DNA of 64,000 nt from assembly GCA_905182325.1 (NCBI GenBank), contig CAJJBD010000041.1:1-64000 (forward strand). Direction: 5' to 3'. This document shows positions 1-10,004 of the stretch, one piece after another. This DNA comes from an uncultured Planktomarina sp. (GTDB taxonomy: Bacteria > Pseudomonadota > Alphaproteobacteria > Rhodobacterales > Rhodobacteraceae). Position numbers and translations under genes: made by a program. Numbering within the stretch: position 1 is the stretch's first letter; each line of letters begins with the position of its first letter. Under the pieces are notes generated by a model. That model saw only the letters and a list, made by a program, of their open reading frames with translations, was not told the DNA's origin and ran no database searches.

Positions 1-158
1 GAGGTGGTTTCATTCTCATTCGAAAAATGTCGCCGTTCTATTCCAGTTCTACTGCGGATCCATGCATCATTTGTTTCAAGTGTATCTTCAAACTCAGAAT
101 TCTCTACTACTCGCTGGGGTAAATAGTGGCCAACTCCCTCTACAATTGTTCTACGCAT
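1..158 (-). CDS. fabH: 3-oxoacyl-ACP synthase III (FabH), N-terminal part; gene runs off the window start
   Basis: Minus-strand translation from ATG at 158: MRRTIVEGVGHYLPQRVVENSEFEDTLETNDAWIRSRTGIERRHFSNENETT, typical FabH N-terminus; directly follows plsX. Confidence 0.9.
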   Translation of the reverse strand, partial: MRRTIVEGVGHYLPQRVVENSEFEDTLETNDAWIRSRTGIERRHFSNENETT

Positions 159-167
159 GACTAAACC

Positions 168-1244
168 CTATCCACTTTTTTTATCTATAAAGCTATTACT
201 AGAAGCCACGCGCGCAGCCAATCGGCTGTTGAATTTTGCTGCGGCTAAACGGTACGCAAGGCTTACAGCTGCGGCAACAGCTGTTGGATCTGCGGCGCCA
301 TGTGATTTTACGACGGTTCCGTTTAAACCTAAAAAAACTCCACCGTTAACTCGCCGTGGATCAGTTGTCTTTTTTAGACGCCGTAGTGGAGCGTTAGCGA
401 CCAAAGCCACTATTCTGCTTAGTATATTATATCTAAACGCATTTTTAAGAGCGCTACCGATAAAGCTTGCTGTGCCCTCTGCACACTTGAGAGCTATATT
501 TCCTGTAAAGCCGTCTGTGACAATTACATCCACCCTTGACGATGGTATGTCGTTACCTTCTACGAACCCAATGAACTCAAAACCACCATAATCAGCCGCA
601 GCGCTTATGAGGTCGTAGGCCAGCTTGAGTTCTGGCCGACCTTTATGCTCTTCTGTTCCAACATTTAACAGCCCAACTTTTGGGTTTTTGATACCAAATC
701 CGTTTCTAGAATATGACGAACCCATCAAGGCAAATTGGAGTAAATCATTTTCATCTGCTCTAATATCAGCACCAACATCCAGCATAACATTAAAACCGTT
801 AGATCCAAGTGATGGCCATAATATCGAAATTGCTGGACGGTTTATACCTGGGATCATACGTAATCTGACCATTGAGACGGCTAGAAGCGCACCAGTATTT
901 CCACAAGAGACGCACGCATCAGCTTTCTCTTGTTTTACAGAAGAGATTGCAGACCACATAGATGTGCCTTTACCGCTACGCATGACTTGGCTGGGTTTAT
1001 CATTCATTGACACAACTTTATCAGCATCAATAATTGTACAAACCTGTCCCAAGTTCTCCTGTTGTATTAGGTTTTGGAGTAAGTTTTTTTGTCCATGCAC
1101 CAAATATTTGATATTGGGGTAAGACTTTAAAGCGATCGAAAGGCCAGCAATTACGGCGCCCGGTCCGGAGTCTCCACCCATCGCATCAACCGATATAATA
1201 ATATTTGAACCCGGATCAACTTCAGATGGTTTGGGATCACTCAT
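168..1244 (-). CDS. plsX: Phosphate acyltransferase PlsX
   Basis: 358 aa; IIISVDAMGGDSGPGAVIAGLSIAL N-terminus and GNIALKCAEGTA motif; rpmF-plsX-fabH order. Confidence 0.97.
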   Translation of the reverse strand: MSDPKPSEVDPGSNIIISVDAMGGDSGPGAVIAGLSIALKSYPNIKYLVHGQKNLLQNLIQQENLGQVCTIIDADKVVSMNDKPSQVMRSGKGTSMWSAISSVKQEKADACVSCGNTGALLAVSMVRLRMIPGINRPAISILWPSLGSNGFNVMLDVGADIRADENDLLQFALMGSSYSRNGFGIKNPKVGLLNVGTEEHKGRPELKLAYDLISAAADYGGFEFIGFVEGNDIPSSRVDVIVTDGFTGNIALKCAEGTASFIGSALKNAFRYNILSRIVALVANAPLRRLKKTTDPRRVNGGVFLGLNGTVVKSHGAADPTAVAAAVSLAYRLAAAKFNSRLAARVASSNSFIDKKSG

Positions 1245-1275
1245 TTTAAGTGTCTTCCCCTCAAATTCCGAAGTT

Positions 1276-1482
1276 TTAAACTACTTCCTCGTCTAAATCT
1301 ACTTCAGCACCCATTGCTACTATTTCTTGATCGCCATAGTGCCCACAGGCTGCACACACATGGTGTGGTCGCTTTAGTTCACCACAATTTGTACATTCAT
1401 TCGGATTTTCTGACACCAACGCATCGTGAGCACGTCGCATGCCCCGACGGCTTCTCGTAATTTTACTTTTTGGAACAGCCAT
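1276..1482 (-). CDS. rpmF: 50S ribosomal protein L32
   Basis: 68 aa [22 protein letters not shown]...[20 protein letters not shown]; Zn-binding Cys pairs. Confidence 0.98.
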   Translation of the reverse strand: MAVPKSKITRSRRGMRRAHDALVSENPNECTNCGELKRPHHVCAACGHYGDQEIVAMGAEVDLDEEVV

Positions 1483-1693
1483 GTCTAAACCTCAAGTTTC
1501 GGGATCATACGCCCTGTTAAAACTGAATTTGGCGCGCCGCAACCAAACTTATTCACTGAGCATAAAACGCTGCCCTGAATTTCAGAGCAATACTTGGATT
1601 AAACTACTTTTCAAGCCCAAAAATACCATTATTGGGACTTATTTTAGTTAATTGTTAGAAACAGTCTTTATTGAAACCTTTCATCTGGGCCAA

Positions 1694-2230
1694 TTAAGAT
1701 AATTTTTTCATGAAATCTGATAAAATTGCAAACGGCTTTGAGGTTTCGTCGTTGAGCGGAGATGAACCAGGAGGACCATAGTTATTTTTTAGGTAGTTTA
1801 TGTTTTTAACTTTTGGGTAATCCGGCAATAAAAGTGATAATTCTTCACAAAAAATTGTTTCTAAATAGATTGCTTTGCCCAACACTTCATCTGCTTCAGA
1901 TGTCTCATCGTAACTTTGGTTGTCTGATAAAGGACTTAGCTCACCCCTAAAATTTCGTAATACTGATGATTCCATACTGCTAAAAACTGGTTCCAAAGTT
2001 ACACTACACTGTTGCTCAACTGTGGCGCTGATTGTTGCCGCCAGCCGCCATCCACCTTGACCAAGTGGTGCTAAACTACCAAAAAAATTTGCCTTTTGCA
2101 GGCTTGAAAGATTGAGTTGTAACTTAATTGAGTTAATAAACTCTTGTGTGAAAGCAAGTTCAAAGTTAGCAGTCTGGTTCTTGACTAAGTGGCGTAATTC
2201 CAGAATAGAAACGATAGCTTTTTTTGACAT
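1694..2230 (-). CDS. DUF177 / YceD-family protein
   Basis: 178 aa; QQCSVTLEPVFSSMESSVLRNF region typical of DUF177; located upstream of rpmF. Confidence 0.8.
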   Translation of the reverse strand: MSKKAIVSILELRHLVKNQTANFELAFTQEFINSIKLQLNLSSLQKANFFGSLAPLGQGGWRLAATISATVEQQCSVTLEPVFSSMESSVLRNFRGELSPLSDNQSYDETSEADEVLGKAIYLETIFCEELSLLLPDYPKVKNINYLKNNYGPPGSSPLNDETSKPFAILSDFMKKLS

Positions 2231-2286
2231 CTATTAACCATTCTTGTATAACAGGTAAGCTGCATATAATACATGACTAATTTGTA

Positions 2287-2775
2287 ATGACGTCTCTCAC
2301 AAGCGTATTAGGTGCGGTAATAGTGATTAAATTAAATTCATTAAAAATGTTTATCTTGCTAGGGTTATTAATGTCCTGCAGCACTGTGTATAGAAATCAC
2401 GGTTTCACGCCAACTGATGTTGAATTGTCTTCTGTGGTGGTTGGTGTGGATTCACGTTCTTCAGTGGAAGAGTCTATTGGTATTCCTTTAACTAAAAGTT
2501 TGGAAAAATCAGATGGAATTTACTATGTTTCAAGTAAATGGCGCCACTTTGGAGCTGCTGCACCAAAACCGGTTGAAAGACAAATTGTAGCTATCCAATT
2601 TGATAGTGCTGGAATTGTAACAAATGTCAGCCGCTATCGTTTGGCAGATGGTAAAGTAATTGTGCTTTCGCGTAGGGTCACTGAGGGCGGAAGTGGAGAA
2701 ATTTCTTTTATTCGCCAGCTTTTGGGTAATGTAGGAAGAATGGATGCAGAAGATTTTTTGCTTGATAGTAATTAA
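2287..2775 (+). CDS. BamE/SmpA/OmlA-like outer-membrane assembly lipoprotein
   Basis: Lipobox LLMSC and motif GVDSRSSVEESIGIP...GIYYVSSKWRHFG; divergent from DUF177. Start may be the internal ATG at 2347. Confidence 0.8.
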   Translation: MTSLTSVLGAVIVIKLNSLKMFILLGLLMSCSTVYRNHGFTPTDVELSSVVVGVDSRSSVEESIGIPLTKSLEKSDGIYYVSSKWRHFGAAAPKPVERQIVAIQFDSAGIVTNVSRYRLADGKVIVLSRRVTEGGSGEISFIRQLLGNVGRMDAEDFLLDSN

Positions 2776-2926
2776 CAGATATCTGGATTTTAGTGGATAA
2801 AATAAAAACACCGTATTTTCAGCCATTTTTCTGTCAAATTTTATTAAATTTAATTTTTTGTTCCAAAAATTAGCTAATAGTGGCTCTAATCATTGACCTG
2901 CTCTATCCAAAGGCATACCGGAGTTT

Positions 2927-4735
2927 ATGGCAAAAGCACCTTTGATACAGCTTTCTAATATAGCGCTTACTTTCGGTGGAAATCCTGTTTTCACAGACTT
3001 AGGTCTAATCATCCAAGCGGGGGATCGAGTGTCCTTGGTAGGTAGGAATGGTTCAGGTAAATCAACCTTGATGAAAGTGATGGCTGGTTTAGTCGAGGCT
3101 GATAAAGGCTCTCGCGTAATTCCTCCAGGTGTAAGCGTTGGTTACATGGAGCAAGAACCTGACCTGACAGCCTATGATACATTGGGTGATTACGCATTTT
3201 CAGATCTTGATGTGGCTGATCATTATAAGGTTGAAATTGCTGCTGAGGGTTTAAAGTTTGATCCAGACCAATTAGTGCGAACAGCTTCTGGCGGTGAACG
3301 CCGTCGAGCTGCTTTGGCAAAGCTTTTGGGCGAGAGCCCAGCGCTAATGCTCCTTGATGAACCCACCAACCATTTAGATATTGAAGCTATTTCTTGGCTT
3401 GAGGCTTCACTTCGTGAAAGCCGCAACAGTTTTGTTGTTATTTCGCATGATAGGGCTTTTTTGACAGAGCTAACAAGAGCGACACTTTGGATCGATCGAG
3501 GGGCTGTAAGGCGTTCGGACCAAGGGTTTGGATCTTTTGAGTCTTGGAGAGATAAAGTTTGGGAGGAGGAGGATGACCAGCGGCACAAATTAGATCGCAA
3601 GATCAAGGCTGAGGCACGTTGGGCAGTTGAGGGCATTTCAGCCCGCCGCAAGCGCAATATGGGGCGCATTCGCGCATTAGGAGAGTTACGCGCCGAACGC
3701 GCTTCACAAATTAAACGGCAAACAACCGCTGCAATGGCACTGGAATCAGGGCAAAAGTCAGGCGTAAAGGTAATAGAGGCAAAAGATTTAAGCCTTGCCT
3801 TTGGCGAACTAGAAATTTTAAATGGTTTTTCATTAACTATACAACGACAAGATAGGATCGCAATTGTAGGCCCAAATGGAGTTGGAAAAACAACTCTGAT
3901 TAAAACTTTACTTGGCCAACAGAAACCAGATTCTGGTACGGTAAAGCTGGGTACAAACCTTAAGATTGCAATGTTTGATCAAGGACGTTCGCAGCTTGAT
4001 CCAAACCTTAGCCTCTGGGAATCACTAACCAGTGATCCGACTATGGCGGTTTCTGGAAGCTCAGATCAGATTATGGTTCGTGGCACTCCAAAACATGTAG
4101 TGGGGTATCTTAAAGAATTCTTATTTGCAGAAGAGCAAATGAGGGCTCCTGTCAGGTCACTTTCGGGTGGAGAAAAAGCGCGGTTAATCCTAGCTCGATT
4201 AATGGCACAAGAGAGCAATTTTCTTATTTTAGACGAGCCCACAAATGATCTAGATATTGAAACGCTAGATCTTTTACAGGATGTACTAGGTGAATATGAT
4301 GGCACTGTACTTCTAGTAAGCCATGACCGAGATTTTCTAGATCGTGTGGCTACCAGCACGATTGCTTTAGAGGGTGCGGGCAAAGCAATTGTTTATGCTG
4401 GTGGTTGGAGTGACTATCAGGTCCAAAAATCAATGCTAGACAATTTGGGAACTGAAAAGCTACCTAATAATAATAGAATTCAGAAATTAAAAACTAAAAC
4501 ACAAAACACTCACATAACCTTTACTGAACAACACCAGTTAAAAATATTACCTAAAAAAATTGAGCGCTTGGAAGCTGAAATTAAAAAACTGGAAGAGTTT
4601 TTAAGTCAGCCAGATTTATTCAGGAACCATCCAGTAAAGTTCAAAAAGGCAACAGAGGTCCTAGTCGAACGACAGGAAGACTTAGCTTTAACTGAGTTGG
4701 AATGGCTGGAATTAGAGGAAAAGGTTAACGGCTAA
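2927..4735 (+). CDS. ABC-F family ATP-binding protein (Uup-like)
   Basis: 602 aa; two Walker A motifs (GRNGSGKS, GPNGVGKT), two LDEPTNxLD motifs, coiled-coil C-terminus. Confidence 0.92.
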   Translation: MAKAPLIQLSNIALTFGGNPVFTDLGLIIQAGDRVSLVGRNGSGKSTLMKVMAGLVEADKGSRVIPPGVSVGYMEQEPDLTAYDTLGDYAFSDLDVADHYKVEIAAEGLKFDPDQLVRTASGGERRRAALAKLLGESPALMLLDEPTNHLDIEAISWLEASLRESRNSFVVISHDRAFLTELTRATLWIDRGAVRRSDQGFGSFESWRDKVWEEEDDQRHKLDRKIKAEARWAVEGISARRKRNMGRIRALGELRAERASQIKRQTTAAMALESGQKSGVKVIEAKDLSLAFGELEILNGFSLTIQRQDRIAIVGPNGVGKTTLIKTLLGQQKPDSGTVKLGTNLKIAMFDQGRSQLDPNLSLWESLTSDPTMAVSGSSDQIMVRGTPKHVVGYLKEFLFAEEQMRAPVRSLSGGEKARLILARLMAQESNFLILDEPTNDLDIETLDLLQDVLGEYDGTVLLVSHDRDFLDRVATSTIALEGAGKAIVYAGGWSDYQVQKSMLDNLGTEKLPNNNRIQKLKTKTQNTHITFTEQHQLKILPKKIERLEAEIKKLEEFLSQPDLFRNHPVKFKKATEVLVERQEDLALTELEWLELEEKVNG

Positions 4736-4750
4736 AGACACAATTAGATG

Positions 4751-6295
4751 CTATGATAAGTGAATATTAAATCTTTTTCGTATTGCTGCGTCTGTGATCG
4801 AATCCAGCGAGGCGGGTGTTGGCGCGTTTATTAGCGTCTCCTTTCTTAAGATCGCATTTTTCAGGAGGTCAGGACGATTTTTTTCGTCCCACTCTTTTGG
4901 TGAGCTGCGATCTGCTAGCGTTGGATAAAAATACTCAGTTTGCATTAATGATAGGGTCTGATTGGACCCTAGATAATGACCAGGTCCGCCGAGACATGTG
5001 CTACGCATTGTTTCTAAATCAACAGTTTCGTCATTAACTTCAATACCTCTGACGCAGCGCATTGCTTGACCCAGTAGATCATCACTCAAAATCAATGATT
5101 CGTGACAAAATCCCAATAATGAAGCGTGCATACCAGCGGCCTCATAAACCATGTTCAAACCGGTTAAACCAGCCATGACGTTTGACATTGCTTGTTCCCA
5201 ACCCGCTTGCATATCAGGTAATTTGGCATCGGCAATTCCAGCTGCGGCTCCACCTGGCAAACCATAGTAGTGGTGCATTTGGGCGCAACCAGCTGTCAAT
5301 AAGGCCTGTTCGCCTGAGCCACCTGACATGGCGCCAGTTCGCAGGTCAGAAACAAATGGCCAGGTTCCAAAGATTGTGGGGTGTCCTGGTTTGATTGCAT
5401 TAACGTATACCATACCAGCCAAACATTCCGCTATAGCCTGGACAATTGCTCCAGCAATTGGGGCAGGGGCTGTAGCACCCGCCTGACCAGCACTTAGCAA
5501 TAAAATAGGCATGCCACCCTTAATACATTTTTCCATTACTTGGCAGCTTTCAGTAGCAAATTTCATGGGCGGCACAACAAAACAGTTTGAATTCGACACG
5601 AATGGTCGCTCTAGCCATTTACCTTCTCCACCAGCTATCATGTGTAATAATTCGAAGGCATCGTCGACGAAACTTGGCTCAGTGAAAGAGGTTCCCACAT
5701 GTTTTTCGGTACCAGTAGTACAAGCGTAAATTGTATTTAGATCCATTTCACGGTTATCTGGGATATCACGGCACACCATTGGGCGTTGTACAAAATGAAT
5801 ATTATCAAGGTGCTCAACTATTCGGGCGGCGTTGTGTAAATCTCTAACAGTAGACTCTCGGTAACTTCTGTTTTCTACATCTACCATATGTACCGCAGCG
5901 CCAGCAGTTCCGTAATGGACTTTTTTGCCACTAAGATGCATATCGTGCTTAGCGTTTCGACCGAATAGTGTGATTTCACGATTTGCCTTAGCTAGCATAT
6001 CTTCTACCAGAGATCGTGGATAACGCAGGCGGCCGTCTTCCCCATAAATAGCCCCAGCACCGACCATAATATCAATTCCTGATTGTGGTGCGTCTGCCAG
6101 ACCAATCTCTTCAAGAGCTGTGAGTGCCGCCTCGTTTATTTTGTCCATATCTAATTGTGAAAGAGGATGGTACGTTCCACCTTCCATGCCCGGCCTTATT
6201 GGTCGCATTGTTTCTGGTAGAGGTGCTGCTCGGGCGGCTGTACGGGCTGCGCGGCCACCAGACCGTCCAGCTCGATTTTTGGGTGTTCTAGTCAT
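4751..6295 (-). CDS. Trimethylamine methyltransferase (MttB) family protein, non-pyrrolysine type
   Basis: 514 aa; HYGTAGAAVHMVD, SGGSGEQALLTAGCAQMHHYYGLPGGAAAGIADAKLPDMQAG typical of the MttB superfamily; ORF continuous with no in-frame amber codon. Confidence 0.88.
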   Translation of the reverse strand: MTRTPKNRAGRSGGRAARTAARAAPLPETMRPIRPGMEGGTYHPLSQLDMDKINEAALTALEEIGLADAPQSGIDIMVGAGAIYGEDGRLRYPRSLVEDMLAKANREITLFGRNAKHDMHLSGKKVHYGTAGAAVHMVDVENRSYRESTVRDLHNAARIVEHLDNIHFVQRPMVCRDIPDNREMDLNTIYACTTGTEKHVGTSFTEPSFVDDAFELLHMIAGGEGKWLERPFVSNSNCFVVPPMKFATESCQVMEKCIKGGMPILLLSAGQAGATAPAPIAGAIVQAIAECLAGMVYVNAIKPGHPTIFGTWPFVSDLRTGAMSGGSGEQALLTAGCAQMHHYYGLPGGAAAGIADAKLPDMQAGWEQAMSNVMAGLTGLNMVYEAAGMHASLLGFCHESLILSDDLLGQAMRCVRGIEVNDETVDLETMRSTCLGGPGHYLGSNQTLSLMQTEYFYPTLADRSSPKEWDEKNRPDLLKNAILRKETLINAPTPASLDSITDAAIRKRFNIHLS

Positions 6296-6404
6296 ACTTA
6301 GATCCTACTTATGTCAAAAAACTTAAACCTCGCAGTGTTTTAAACCGTAGTGGGCCTGCCACGCGCAGCAAGACCGCGGCAGGCGCCGATTGTACGGTTT
6401 ATTA

Positions 6405-6416
6405 GGCTAATTAGCC
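6405..6416. promoter_or_regulatory. Perfect 12-bp palindrome, candidate operator upstream of the mttB-like gene
   Basis: GGCTAATTAGCC at 6405-6416, in the intergenic gap 5' of 4751..6295(-). Confidence 0.35.
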
Positions 6417-6522
6417 ATAAAACTGCGTTTAGCTGAATGTTCATACATTTATGGGTAAAATGTCTTAACCGACAATCTTTTCCATTTGCGACTTTTGGAC
6501 AAAAAACGTCAATTTTTTTAAA

Positions 6523-7689
6523 TTATTGTTTACTAGCAAAGTCCAACAACTCTTCTATAGCTGTTTTAAATTCTCTATCACCGACTGTCATTGCTACTCG
6601 AATATGTCCCTTAGCGGATTGCCCGAAGCTCTCGCCTGGCATCACAGCTATATATTTTTTGTCCAATAGTCTGTTGGCAAAAGTCTCGCCACTAAGCCCA
6701 GTCTTTCGTATGTCGAGCATCATATACATGGCGCCAGAACAAGGTATAGCTTTTACCATGTTTTGCCCAGCCACAAGTTTGGTGGCGAGTTTGCGACGGC
6801 GAGCGAAGGGAGCAGCCACCTCCATCTCAAGTTCGTCTCCTCGATTTAGAGCAAAGTTAGCCGCATTTTGAATGTAGCCTGGAACACCATAAGTCGTATG
6901 GGTAGCTAAGTTAATCAAATGCGTAATAACCATTTCGGGGCCACATACCCAGCCAACCCGACTTCTGGTCATTGCGTGACTTTTAGACATGGAGCCTATC
7001 ACCAAAGTCCGCTGCGCCATGTCAGATAAACTACGCGGTGTAATATGTTTACCTTTCCAAATTTGACCGTCATAAACTTCGTCTGATATCAGCCAAAGAT
7101 CTTGTTCGATACAAACTTCAGCAATGCCCTTCCAAGTTTCTATATCGTAAACAACACCCGTTGGGTTGTTTGGCGAATTTACTAGAAGGCACTTGGCTCC
7201 CTTGGCGGCTAACTCGATATCGCTTTTCAAGGGTTGAAAATTGTTTTCCGGATAGCAGTTGATGGGGCGGTCCACAGCTCCAACACTACGCAAGGTTCCA
7301 GGGTATGTAGCATAATATGGGTCAAAATATAGCGCAACATCACCAGGATCAAGTACGGACAGATGTGCTGCAAATAAGGCGGCTTGGCCGCCTGGGGTAA
7401 TTAGTATGTTTGCAGCAGTTGTAGGTACTCCAGTCTTTTTCTTTATCCGTTGTGCTACTGTTTGTCGTAATTCATCTGTTCCAGGCACAGAGGCATAACC
7501 CGTGTTGCCCGCTTTGGCAGATCTATCCATTTCGGTTAAAATACTTTTGTGCGTTCCAATGTCATGCTCGCCAATAGTCAGTTCCGTAACAGGTAGACCT
7601 GACCGTTTCATCTTTCGAGCTCTGTAAAAAACATCCCAACCATCATTCGCGCCACTGGTTAAAGTATTCATACGATTAGCTATTTTCAT
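6523..7689 (-). CDS. PLP-dependent class I/II aminotransferase
   Basis: 388 aa; NSPNNPTGVVYD, SDEVYDGQIW, GSMSKSHAMTRSRVGW (PLP-lysine region). Confidence 0.92.
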   Translation of the reverse strand: MKIANRMNTLTSGANDGWDVFYRARKMKRSGLPVTELTIGEHDIGTHKSILTEMDRSAKAGNTGYASVPGTDELRQTVAQRIKKKTGVPTTAANILITPGGQAALFAAHLSVLDPGDVALYFDPYYATYPGTLRSVGAVDRPINCYPENNFQPLKSDIELAAKGAKCLLVNSPNNPTGVVYDIETWKGIAEVCIEQDLWLISDEVYDGQIWKGKHITPRSLSDMAQRTLVIGSMSKSHAMTRSRVGWVCGPEMVITHLINLATHTTYGVPGYIQNAANFALNRGDELEMEVAAPFARRRKLATKLVAGQNMVKAIPCSGAMYMMLDIRKTGLSGETFANRLLDKKYIAVMPGESFGQSAKGHIRVAMTVGDREFKTAIEELLDFASKQ

Positions 7690-7902
7690 GCTAATAGCAG
7701 GCCAGTTTGGTATCTATTTGTCAAACCAATTTTGAAGTGATGATCGCAACATATTTTTCAAGATATTTTCTTTTTGCGTTAGTTGATATATAGAAAACTT
7801 GTTACATTATGCGGGGGCTATTTCGGTAGTACACTTTTTTGTTTGGATGCAAATGTGCAGTCACTTGACGTAATCCCGTTCAAGACTTTCAGGAATTAAC
7901 CA

Positions 7903-9267
7903 ATGACCAAAATTAGACTGCACAATTCAAGAACTCGGCGTAAAGAAGAGTTTAGGCCTTTAGAAAAAAAGAACGTACGCATGTATGTCTGTGGCCCAAC
8001 AGTATATGACCGTGCACACCTTGGAAATGCCCGGCCAGTGGTTGTATTCGATATCTTGTTTAGGTTGCTTCGTGAGGTTTTTGGCGCTGATTATGTAACC
8101 TATGCGCGTAATTTTACCGATATCGACGATAAAATCAATGCTCGCTCAGTGGCGACTGGGCGGACGATATCTTCGATCACTGAAGAAACAATAACTTGGT
8201 ATTTGGAAGATATGCGGGCGTTATCAGCGCTAAATCCTAACCTAATGCCTCGCGCGACGCTATATGTTTTGCAAATGATCGAAATGTCAAAAGACTTAAT
8301 AGAAAAGGGACATGCATACGTTGAGCAGGGCCACGTATTGTTTGACGTGAATAGTTGCCCTGACTATGGTGTACTATCAGGTCGAGCCCTAGAGGATATG
8401 ATAGCTGGCGCTCGTGTTGAAATTGCTCCCTACAAAAGAAATCCTCTTGATTTTGTATTATGGAAGCCATCAATTGATGAAACCCCAGGATGGGATAGCC
8501 CGTGGGGATTTGGACGACCAGGATGGCATATTGAATGCTCTGCTATGGTACAAGAACACTTCGGTGAAAACTTTGATATCCACGGTGGTGGCAATGATCT
8601 AATTTTTCCGCATCATGAAAATGAAATTGCTCAGAGTAAGTGCGCCAATCCAGGAAGCACTTTTGCGCAGTTTTGGATTCATAATGAAATGTTGCAAGTT
8701 GAAGGTAAGAAAATGTCTAAGTCATTAGGTAATTTTTTTACTGTGAGAGATCTACTAAATGATGGAACTCCAGGCGAGGTAGTTCGTTTTGTATTATTAT
8801 CGACGCATTATGGCAAACCAATGGATTGGACACAAAAGAAAGCAAGAGAGGCAACATTAACCCTACTAAAATGGCATAAAATGGTTAAAAATGCGTCACC
8901 AGCTTTGCTCGATGATGAAATTTTACAGTGTGTGGCTAATGATCTAAATACACCTGGGGCTTTAGCCCGGATGCATGAGTTAGCAAAAGCTGGATCTGTG
9001 GACCTGCTCCTAAGAGCAGGCCAGTTTCTTGGGTTATTTTCACCAAATGAACATTGGTGGCTCCCAGAGGAACCAGATAGTGAGGCAAAGGTTAAAATTG
9101 AGGCTCTCTTAGTTTCGCGGAACAAAGCAAAGGTTGATGGCAATTTTTTAAAGGCTGATTTAATCAGAACTCAACTTAAGGATGCCGGCGTTGAAGTGGT
9201 TGATGACGCTGGCGGGCTATCTAGGGCAATATTTACTGATGCATTTGACCCGGGTAAGATTAAATGA
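7903..9267 (+). CDS. cysS: Cysteinyl-tRNA synthetase
   Basis: 454 aa; VYVCGPTVYDRAHLGNARP, GWHIECSAM, HGGGNDLIFPHHENEIAQS, KMSKSLGNF. Confidence 0.98.
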   Translation: MTKIRLHNSRTRRKEEFRPLEKKNVRMYVCGPTVYDRAHLGNARPVVVFDILFRLLREVFGADYVTYARNFTDIDDKINARSVATGRTISSITEETITWYLEDMRALSALNPNLMPRATLYVLQMIEMSKDLIEKGHAYVEQGHVLFDVNSCPDYGVLSGRALEDMIAGARVEIAPYKRNPLDFVLWKPSIDETPGWDSPWGFGRPGWHIECSAMVQEHFGENFDIHGGGNDLIFPHHENEIAQSKCANPGSTFAQFWIHNEMLQVEGKKMSKSLGNFFTVRDLLNDGTPGEVVRFVLLSTHYGKPMDWTQKKAREATLTLLKWHKMVKNASPALLDDEILQCVANDLNTPGALARMHELAKAGSVDLLLRAGQFLGLFSPNEHWWLPEEPDSEAKVKIEALLVSRNKAKVDGNFLKADLIRTQLKDAGVEVVDDAGGLSRAIFTDAFDPGKIK

Positions 9268-10004
9268 GCCTTCAGGCTTGTGCAAATCTGGTAGCACGTG
9301 CCGACCCTGAGCGTTTTGCAGCAGCGATGAGCGCACAGCTACAAGCAAGAAATGTATTATTACCAATCTACGCTGCTGCGGCTGAAGTCTCCCGAGCACC
9401 GTGGATGACAAAAGAACCTGTGATTGCTGAGATGCGTTTACAGTGGTGGCGTGATGCGCTTGATGAAATAAAGGAAGGTAAGTGCCGAAGGCACGAAATT
9501 GTCGATGCTCTTGCTCAGGTATTGACCTTAAAAGGTGCTGAAGCTCTAGACAAGATGATTTTGGCACGGCGTTGGGATATCTACAAAAAAGGGTTTGAAA
9601 GCCCAGAAATACTGTTAGAGCATGTACGAGATATTACACTCGGACCGCTTATAGCTGCACTGGACGGGTTAGGGCATCTCCCACATGATATAAAAGCTGT
9701 AGAGAATTTAGCAAAACAGGTTGGTTTGGCAAGATTTCTACGCGGTGTAAGCACACTAATTGAACTTAAAGTTCCAGTTTGGTCAAATGATAACAAAGTA
9801 CTTATTTACAGTGATTTGTGTAAAGAAGCTCTATCACTTTCTAGTCCAGACATAACCTCACCAGCATTAATCGAGAGCGCTAATTGCAAACGAGTATTAC
9901 GATTTGTATTACGTAACCCTGGATCAGTGGAAATTGGAGCAATTCCAGCTTTCCCAATAACTCAAGCCTTTTCGCGTATGTTAGCTGCTTGGCGCTGCAA
10001 TTGA
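9264..10004 (+). CDS. Squalene/phytoene synthase family protein
   Basis: 246 aa; RMQWWRDALDEI-like segment (MRLQWWRDALDEIKEG) and GLARFLRGV; overlaps cysS by 4 bp. Confidence 0.75.
   Translation: MSLQACANLVARADPERFAAAMSAQLQARNVLLPIYAAAAEVSRAPWMTKEPVIAEMRLQWWRDALDEIKEGKCRRHEIVDALAQVLTLKGAEALDKMILARRWDIYKKGFESPEILLEHVRDITLGPLIAALDGLGHLPHDIKAVENLAKQVGLARFLRGVSTLIELKVPVWSNDNKVLIYSDLCKEALSLSSPDITSPALIESANCKRVLRFVLRNPGSVEIGAIPAFPITQAFSRMLAAWRCN

Noticed and set aside
157-591. 144-aa plus-strand ORF overlapping plsX
   Set aside because: Antisense shadow of the well-supported plsX gene; low-complexity, no recognisable domain.
4751-6295. Pyrrolysine-encoding mttB
   Set aside because: The ORF runs the full family length without an internal amber codon, so it is the non-Pyl type.
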